Program-made: the position numbers and the translations under genes
Part shown: positions 59,216 through 64,000 of the stretch, piece by piece
Position numbering within the stretch: position 1 is the stretch's first letter
Layout: each line of letters begins with the position of its first letter
Source of the DNA: Haloprofundus halobius
Lineage (GTDB): Archaea > Halobacteriota > Halobacteria > Halobacteriales > Haloferacaceae
Assembly: GCF_020097835.1 (NCBI RefSeq)
Contig: NZ_CP083667.1
Coordinates: 248,001 to 312,000 of the forward strand
Length of the DNA stretch: 64,000 nt
Direction: 5' to 3'
Notes under the pieces: generated by a model
Told to the model about the DNA's origin: nothing
What the model saw: only the letters and a program-made list of their open reading frames with translations
Databases searched by the model: none

Positions 59216-60178
59216 TCAGTCTCCGCTGGGGTCGTTCACCGGGTTCGTCGGTGCGTCGCCGGTGACGACACCGAGAACGTCCTCGGTGACCCGACGGCGC
59301 ATCTCGGTACTGGACTGCTCGGAGTACCAGGCCACGTGTGGCGTGTAGACGATGTTCGGGTGGTCGAGCGGCGGCGTCGGCTCCGGCGGTTCCTCCGGCA
59401 GCACGTCGATGCCCGCCCCGGCGATATGCCCTTCGTCGACGGCCGTCACCAGCGCGTCGACGTCGACGAGTCCGCCGCGGGCCGTGTTCACGAGGACGGC
59501 GTCGTCGCGCATCCGCTCGAAGGCGTCGGCGTCGAACAGTCCCCGCGTCTCGTCGGTCAGCGGCGCGTGAACGGAGACGAAGCGCGACCGCTCCAGCAGC
59601 GCGCCGAACGACACCTTCTCCGCCCCGGCGGCTTCGATCTCCTCGGCGTCGACGTACGGGTCGTACACCAGAACCTCGAACTCGAACCCCGAAACGAGGT
59701 CGACGAGGCGGCGCGGCAGTTTGCCGAACCCGACGAGCCCGAGCGTCGAACCGGCGACCCGGTCGATGGGTCTCCCGCTCGTCCAGTCCCAGGTGCCGGA
59801 TTTCACCTCGTGGTCGTACTGCGCGACGCGTCGGGCGCAGGCCAGAAGGAGACTCAGCGCGTGCGTCGGTACCTCGTCGAGACAGTAATCGGGGACGTTG
59901 AGAACGTACACGCCGCGGGCGGTCGCCGCGTCGACGTCCACGTTGTCCACGCCGATACCGTAGCGACCGACGGCGTCGACCCCCAGCGCCTCTAGCACTT
60001 CTTCGGTCACCGGCGCGTACTGGACGAGTAGTCCGTCGGCCCCCTCGGCGGCGTCTATCACCTCGCTCGGCGTCTCCGCCTGCGCCGAGACGAGCGTCAC
60101 GTCGGTGTCGGCGACGACCGACTGTTCGACGGAGAGGTCCGGAAAGTCCCAGTCGGTGACGACGATTGTCTTCGACAT
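59216..60178 (-). CDS. D-isomer-specific 2-hydroxyacid dehydrogenase (C-terminal-binding-protein type)
   Basis: A 320-residue NAD-dependent dehydrogenase reducing 2-keto acids or oxidising 2-hydroxy acids (glyoxylate/hydroxypyruvate type possible). Catalytic Arg in LVNTARGGLVD, Glu in DVLPEEPP and His in TPHVAWYSEQ are present. The dinucleotide loop reads GLVGFGKLPRRL, where most relatives have GxGxIG. ATG 60178 (MSKTIVVTDWDFPDL) matches the CtBP-like group. Divergent from a TIM barrel gene. Confidence 0.9.
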   Translation of the reverse strand: MSKTIVVTDWDFPDLSVEQSVVADTDVTLVSAQAETPSEVIDAAEGADGLLVQYAPVTEEVLEALGVDAVGRYGIGVDNVDVDAATARGVYVLNVPDYCLDEVPTHALSLLLACARRVAQYDHEVKSGTWDWTSGRPIDRVAGSTLGLVGFGKLPRRLVDLVSGFEFEVLVYDPYVDAEEIEAAGAEKVSFGALLERSRFVSVHAPLTDETRGLFDADAFERMRDDAVLVNTARGGLVDVDALVTAVDEGHIAGAGIDVLPEEPPEPTPPLDHPNIVYTPHVAWYSEQSSTEMRRRVTEDVLGVVTGDAPTNPVNDPSGD

Positions 60179-60293
60179 CGTGTGTACGATACAACCGCGA
60201 GAGCAAAAAGTCCGCGCCCGTCGCGCGTCGACGGAACAGGCAACCTTTGAACAATCACGGAGATTTATGACTCCGACCGCGGAACGTTGCGCC

Positions 60294-61025
60294 ATGACCT
60301 CACAAGGGTTCCAGCTGTACAGCGTTCACGCGGTGGATGACCCGTTGCCGACCGTCATCGAGCGCGTCGGCGAGACGGCGTTCGACGGTGTCGAGTTCGC
60401 CGGACTCGGCGATCAGAGCGTCGAGGCGGTGGCGTCCGCGCTGGAGAACGCCGGACTCGACGTCGCTGGCGCACACGTCGGTCTGGACGAACTCGAGGAC
60501 GGACCGGGCGAGGCGGTCGAGCCGTACGTCGAACTCGGATGCGACGATGTCGCGGTCCCGTGGCTCGACGCTGACCACTTCGAATCCGTCGACGCGGTCG
60601 AGGCGGCCGCAGAGCGGCTGTCGGCCGTCGCCGACGACCTCGACGACCACGGCGTCTCGCTGCAGTACCACAACCACAATCAGGAGTTCGTCGACCTCGA
60701 CGGGGAACCGGCGTTGACGCATCTGATCGAGGCGACCGAGAACGTCGGCTTCGAGCTGGATCTCGGGTGGGTCGGCGCCGCTGGCTACGACCCGCTCTCG
60801 TACCTCGACGAGCATGCCGACCGCGTCCGACTGGTTCACTTGAAGGATTACGACGCCGAGACGGGCGAACCTGTCGAAGTCGGCGACGGCGACCTCGACC
60901 TGTCGGTGACCGTCGAACTGGTCGAAGATCACGGCTTCGACTGGCTCATCTACGAGGCCGAGGAGCGCCCCGACTCGTACGGGACGCTCGATCACGCCGA
61001 CGAAATCGTCAGCGGGTTCGCCTGA
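60294..61025 (+). CDS. Sugar phosphate isomerase/epimerase-like TIM barrel (IolE/YcjR-like)
   Basis: A 243-residue paralogue of 8276-9037: FQLYSVHAVDDPLPTVIERV, FDGVEFAGLGDQS, AGAHVGLDELED, QYHNHNQEF, ELDLGWVGAAGYDPL and VHLKDYDAE. Shares the same NH/E/D/H metal layout. Start ATG 60294; ATG 60267 would add nine residues. Convergent with ThuA, divergent from the hydroxyacid dehydrogenase. Confidence 0.86.
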   Translation: MTSQGFQLYSVHAVDDPLPTVIERVGETAFDGVEFAGLGDQSVEAVASALENAGLDVAGAHVGLDELEDGPGEAVEPYVELGCDDVAVPWLDADHFESVDAVEAAAERLSAVADDLDDHGVSLQYHNHNQEFVDLDGEPALTHLIEATENVGFELDLGWVGAAGYDPLSYLDEHADRVRLVHLKDYDAETGEPVEVGDGDLDLSVTVELVEDHGFDWLIYEAEERPDSYGTLDHADEIVSGFA

Positions 61026-61184
61026 CGAACGGACCGGCTGTCGTCCCTCTCTCCGACGTTCGGATACGTCCCGTCGAACCGGGTCGTACTCGGGCGCGTG
61101 GTAGACAGATCGGCTCAGCAACTGCCCGTCCATCCCCGCTCTGCGGACGCTCGCTGGAAACCGCACCGAGTCGCCTGCGGCGAT

Positions 61185-61937
61185 TCAGTGAACCGTACGG
61201 TCGTCGCTCGTGTCGATATCTTCTATCGGGTCGGCGTTGCCATAGGTGGGCGACGGCTGGTCCTCGCCCGATGCAGCCCACTCACAGGCGTTCGCGAGAA
61301 CCTGCTGGATGGTCTCGTCGTGGTAGACGGGGTACGTCTCGTGGCCGGGGCGGAAGTAAAACACCTTCCCCGCGCCGCGGCGGTAACAGCACCCCGAGCG
61401 GAACACCTCGCCGCCCTCGAACCAGCTGTTGAAGACGAGCGTCTCGGGGGTGGGGATGTCGAAGCGCTCGCCGTACATCTCCGCCTCCTCCAGTTCGATG
61501 TAGTCGTCGTCGAGACCGGAAACGATGGGGTGACTCGGCTCGACGACCCAGAGACGCTCGCGCTCGGCGGCCTCGCGCCACTTCAGCGAACAGGTCGTCC
61601 CCATCAGCGATTTGAAGATCTTCGAGTAGTGCGCCGAGTGGAGGACGAGTAGTCCCATACCGTCGAGGACGTGCTCTTTGACGCGCTCGACGATCTCGTC
61701 GTCGACCTCGTCGTGGGCGGCGTGGCCCCACCACGTCAGTACGTCGGTGTCGTCAAGCACTTCTTCGGTGAGCCCGTGCTCGGGTTCGTCGAGTGTGGCC
61801 GTTCGGGTCTCGAAGCCGTGCGCGTCGAGCGCGTCGGCGATCACCGCGTGGATGCCCTCGGGGTAAATCTCCGCGACGACGTCGCTCTCTCGCTCGTGGA
61901 CGAACTCGTTCCAGACCGTGACCGTTGGGGCTGTCAT
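61185..61937 (-). CDS. ThuA-domain protein
   Basis: A 250-residue ThuA-like (class I glutamine amidotransferase-like fold) protein. [47 protein letters not shown] and the end [18 protein letters not shown] are typical. ThuA participates in 3-keto-trehalose/3-keto-sugar metabolism in rhizobia; enzymatic details are debated. With a TIM barrel convergent and a hydroxyacid dehydrogenase nearby, a keto-sugar pathway is plausible. Confidence 0.92.
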   Translation of the reverse strand: MTAPTVTVWNEFVHERESDVVAEIYPEGIHAVIADALDAHGFETRTATLDEPEHGLTEEVLDDTDVLTWWGHAAHDEVDDEIVERVKEHVLDGMGLLVLHSAHYSKIFKSLMGTTCSLKWREAAERERLWVVEPSHPIVSGLDDDYIELEEAEMYGERFDIPTPETLVFNSWFEGGEVFRSGCCYRRGAGKVFYFRPGHETYPVYHDETIQQVLANACEWAASGEDQPSPTYGNADPIEDIDTSDDRTVH

Positions 61938-62090
61938 ACGGGACGATTGTCAGCGGACATTAACGCTATTGTTGAATCGGCAATACTGTGCGACATCATC
62001 CTCACCACGGAAGGGGGACGACTTACTGGGCGCTGTTGTCGTGATTGGGCCAGCCGAGGGTGTCGACGGACCGGTCTGCGATATCAGTTA

Positions 62091-62105
62091 TTCTCTATTT
62101 CAGAA
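62091..62105 (+). repeat. Solo copy of MITE terminal sequence TTCTCTATTTCAGAA
   Basis: Identical to the left terminus of the element at 63228-63363 over 15 bases, and over 17 bases with the preceding TA. Same orientation as the left end. No partner copy was found near it. Confidence 0.55.
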
Positions 62106-63227
62106 TATTACGTCGGAAGTTCGGTGTCGACTCGACCCCTCGCTCGGACGAGAGAGTCACAGAAACGGCTCTCGAGGTGTTGGTTGTCGAGGTGACGCAA
62201 GTGAGAACTGTCTCTCTGTCGGGGAATCTGGGAACGCTTGCTCGTCGGAGGTGTTCGGCTTGCTTCGACACACCGGCACTTTTGCTGCTTGAATACGGTC
62301 GTTCGTGCTGGCGAGTCGTCGTGTCGGAACGCGACTGTGATTTCTGATGTACAGAACAAGCCACTTCGCGTGGTGTACCTCTCGGGAGAGCCGTGGCGTT
62401 CACGCGGTTGGTTTTCGTTTCGACGGTACCGTCGTCGACGCGCAGGAAGAGTAACGCGCCAGTGCTGCCTTTTTCGTTCAGGTTATTGCGCGAGCGGGTC
62501 GGGTAGCGACCCCAAGCCGACAAAGGTGGAACAGATATCGCCGATCTCGCGGCGGTCGCTGTCGTCGATATACTGGCCGACTGAGCCCTCGCGGCTATCT
62601 CCTCGACGGCGCGACGGACGGGAAACGAAGTCGTCTCTCCAAACTGGAAAAAAATCGCCGCGGCGACCGGCGGAAGAAGCAGGGGATTCGGTTGGGACAG
62701 TCGAGCTCCCACCGACTGCCGCGTGCGGAACATGACTAACGTCAAAGCTACGCAGGTGGTCGTTCGCTTCGACCATGTGATTCTTCAGGCGAGTTCGTAC
62801 TAATCATTTTGTTCGACGCAACTTTTCGTGGGTCGTCGACGGTCGAAAGACGGGCAGCGTCGCCGACGTTCCGGAGACGAGTTGCGTCGTCGAGTCTCGT
62901 ATCGGTGCTGAGAGTGAATGATGGCTGTCCCCGCTCGGTGGATTCATCTGGTGCTTACCTGCAGCGTCTACAACCTTTACCGAAGTGTGAAATATTCGTG
63001 AAACCCAGCACCGAATACCGATTCTACAGAGCGTATCTCTGTTCTCAACGTTTGGCTTATGGTTGTCGATGATTCAGAAATTAGTCTACTGAGTACGGTA
63101 TCGAAGTAGGACAGCCACCATCTCTTCACCATTCGAACCGAAGTACCAACGCGACCGCCCAGTAGGTTTCTCGAAATTTGAGACACGATGAGTTGGACGT
63201 CCCACTTATAGCTCCCCAAACACAATA

Positions 63228-63363
63228 TTCTCTATTTCAGAACACATTGTCGCCAATTTCTACCGGGCATTACAGATCTAAGTCTGTAATTGCAGATGCG
63301 CAAAGAAGCCACAAGTACTGTGATATTGCCTGTTGCCCACCGCAGGTGTTCTGTAATAGAGAA
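63228..63363. mobile_element. 136-base MITE-like element with about 20-base terminal inverted repeats
   Basis: Left end TTCTCTATTTCAGAACACAT (63228-63247); right end, read from the minus strand, TTCTCTATTACAGAACACCT (63363-63344): 18 of 20 bases agree. It carries no frame of length and holds an internal perfect inverted repeat (63269-63290). No obvious target-site duplication. Family unknown; ends could belong to a haloarchaeal IS not present here. Confidence 0.55.
63269..63290. repeat. Inverted repeat ATTACAGA-TCTAAG-TCTGTAAT inside the MITE-like element
   Basis: Perfect 8-base inverted repeat with a 6-base spacer. It could fold into a hairpin or bind a dimeric protein. Confidence 0.55.
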
Positions 63364-63550
63364 CACCAAAGACGATAGTCGAGGTCCAATTCACCGATAT
63401 TTACTGCATCGGGGGCACGGTAGGAATTTCTTTGAGTCCGTGAAGGAGTTTCTGAAGAGTCTATGCTCTAAAGTAATTACAGTATTATTACAGTTTTGCA
63501 CAGAATGTACTCTCACAGTTCGAACTGAGTTCCAATATTAGAAATTACAG
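63269..63550. repeat. Cluster of six ATTACAG/CTGTAAT motifs
   Basis: Copies at 63269, 63284 (inverted), 63351 (inverted), 63476, 63487 and 63544, i.e. six within 282 bases. The pair 63476/63487 is 11 bases apart, close to one helical turn. Resembles a set of protein-binding sites. Confidence 0.5.
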
Positions 63551-63617
63551 GCATCGATGACGAGGAGACAAGGTGGTTCAAAACTCACTCACATCGGCGC
63601 CAGCCACGAGGTTGTTC

Positions 63618-64000
63618 TCAAACTTCAATCTTTGATCGGAACTCTTCTCGACCACTAACATCCAAATCGACGCGGAATACGCTACCTGCACCTCTCCCTT
63701 CTCTCTCGCGGCCCTCGATACAGGCAGTTGTCACGTATATGTCGTTATACGACTTTCCAGCGAACGTCACCGAAGAGACCTTTTTGGGGTCGAACTGCAC
63801 TGTCTCTCGACGCGTTCCGTCGGGTGCGAATCGGACGAGGGAATTTCCGTTCCAGAACGCAGACCAGATGTGTCCCTCAGCGTCAACGGTCAGTCCGTCA
63901 GGTTTCCCATCGAAGTCAGAGGCTTCGAGGAATACTTCGGGGTCGGTAATCGAACCTGTGGCGCGGTCGTACTTATATCGGTAAATGTAACCTGATGACG
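63618..64000 (-). CDS. SMP-30/gluconolactonase-family protein (5' end beyond window)
   Basis: The C-terminal 127 or so residues of a beta-propeller lactonase. Visible are YRYKYDRATGSITDPEVF, SDFDGKPDGLTVDAEGH and IWSAFWNGNSLVRFAP, with the Asp and the ..GLTVD.EGxIW.A signature of the family, followed by VSSVTFAGKSYNDIYVTTA. Ends at TGA 63618. It would hydrolyse aldonolactones (gluconate, galactonate, xylonate) produced by the dehydrogenases in this window. Start lies beyond 64000. Confidence 0.88.
   Translation of the reverse strand, partial: SSGYIYRYKYDRATGSITDPEVFLEASDFDGKPDGLTVDAEGHIWSAFWNGNSLVRFAPDGTRRETVQFDPKKVSSVTFAGKSYNDIYVTTACIEGREREGRGAGSVFRVDLDVSGREEFRSKIEV

Larger units (their letters stand above)
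61938..63617. other. 1.7-kb gene-poor region with repeats
   Basis: No gene with recognisable content on either strand. It contains a 17-base sequence found twice (62089-62105, 63226-63242), a 136-base MITE-like element and a cluster of six ATTACAG motifs. The right half (from about 62960) is much richer in A+T than the window average. Likely graveyard of mobile elements or a regulatory/plasmid-derived segment. Confidence 0.6.

Noticed and set aside
62095-62745. 216-codon minus-strand frame
   Set aside because: Low-complexity Ser/Thr/Arg composition, no motif; likely chance in decayed sequence.
62977-63225. 82-codon minus-strand frame (FGAGFHEYFTLR end)
   Set aside because: Reads moderately protein-like but no family recognised and it runs up to the MITE-like end; kept as part of the gene-poor region.
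1-64000. CRISPR array or rRNA genes
   Set aside because: No regularly spaced identical repeats of 25-40 bases and no conserved rRNA stretches were seen.

Overview
The window looks like a GC-rich accessory or replicon-scale region of a haloarchaeon (class Halobacteria). The evidence is strongly acidic proteins, twin-arginine lipoproteins (RR...LxGC), a halocyanin, an Orc1/Cdc6 initiator, BgaH-type beta-galactosidase, haloarchaeal glucose dehydrogenase with the Asp38/His/Glu zinc site, RdfA, HalOD1-domain proteins, a bacterio-opsin-activator-type regulator, and leaderless promoters with a TATA box about 26 bases before the start codon. Most of the window is devoted to sugar uptake and oxidation.

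Left part (1-17.6 kb): a halocyanin and CopD-like membrane protein pair, a lipid kinase, a PadR regulator, a TraB-family protein, an aldose-epimerase-like protein, a SelA-like PLP enzyme with RidA, and a NUDIX hydrolase. Next comes a dense block of four Gfo/Idh/MocA proteins plus a xylose-isomerase-type TIM barrel, followed by an orc1/cdc6 gene with an ORB-like upstream element, a PIG-L deacetylase, another TIM barrel and a fifth Gfo/Idh/MocA enzyme.

Middle (17.6-39.5 kb): a complete sugar ABC operon (ATPase, binding protein, two permeases and a 75-residue membrane protein). It is followed by an M81/MlrC-like metallopeptidase, an enolase-superfamily enzyme and a creatininase-family amidohydrolase, then an MFS carrier, glucose dehydrogenase and one rdfA copy. 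After an AT-rich gap comes a second PadR gene with a perfect inverted repeat at its promoter, an LLM oxidoreductase, an iron-box-controlled siderophore-type binding protein, an AEC carrier, and a signalling cluster (zinc-binding protein, HalOD1, a 712-residue REC-GAF-GAF-HTH regulator, a REC protein and a frameshifted histidine kinase).

Right part (39.6-64 kb): a leftward series with the gene order Gfo/Idh/MocA, hydroxypyruvate-isomerase-like TIM barrel, binding protein, two permeases, ATPase, GH42 beta-galactosidase, KDP-gluconate/galactonate aldolase, xylose dehydrogenase. Divergent from it is GH4 glycosidase, galactonate dehydratase, SDR, and then IclR. Together these outline uptake and breakdown of galactosides and pentoses through oxidative (De Ley-Doudoroff-like) steps. 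Beyond lie a second rdfA next to an archaeal SMC-related gene, a truncated Gfo/Idh/MocA fragment, a 2-hydroxyacid dehydrogenase, a TIM barrel, ThuA, a gene-poor 1.7 kb region with a MITE-like element, and a partial gluconolactonase-family gene.

The most unusual content is the concentration of Gfo/Idh/MocA enzymes (one without its EKP motif) with TIM barrels, ThuA and PIG-L, suggesting oxidative glycoside or anhydrosugar chemistry; the ABC-linked M81/creatininase set for an unidentified substrate; the IS605-type double hairpin with its own candidate promoter but no tnpB; and the decayed kinase beside intact response regulators. No tRNA, rRNA or CRISPR array was seen.
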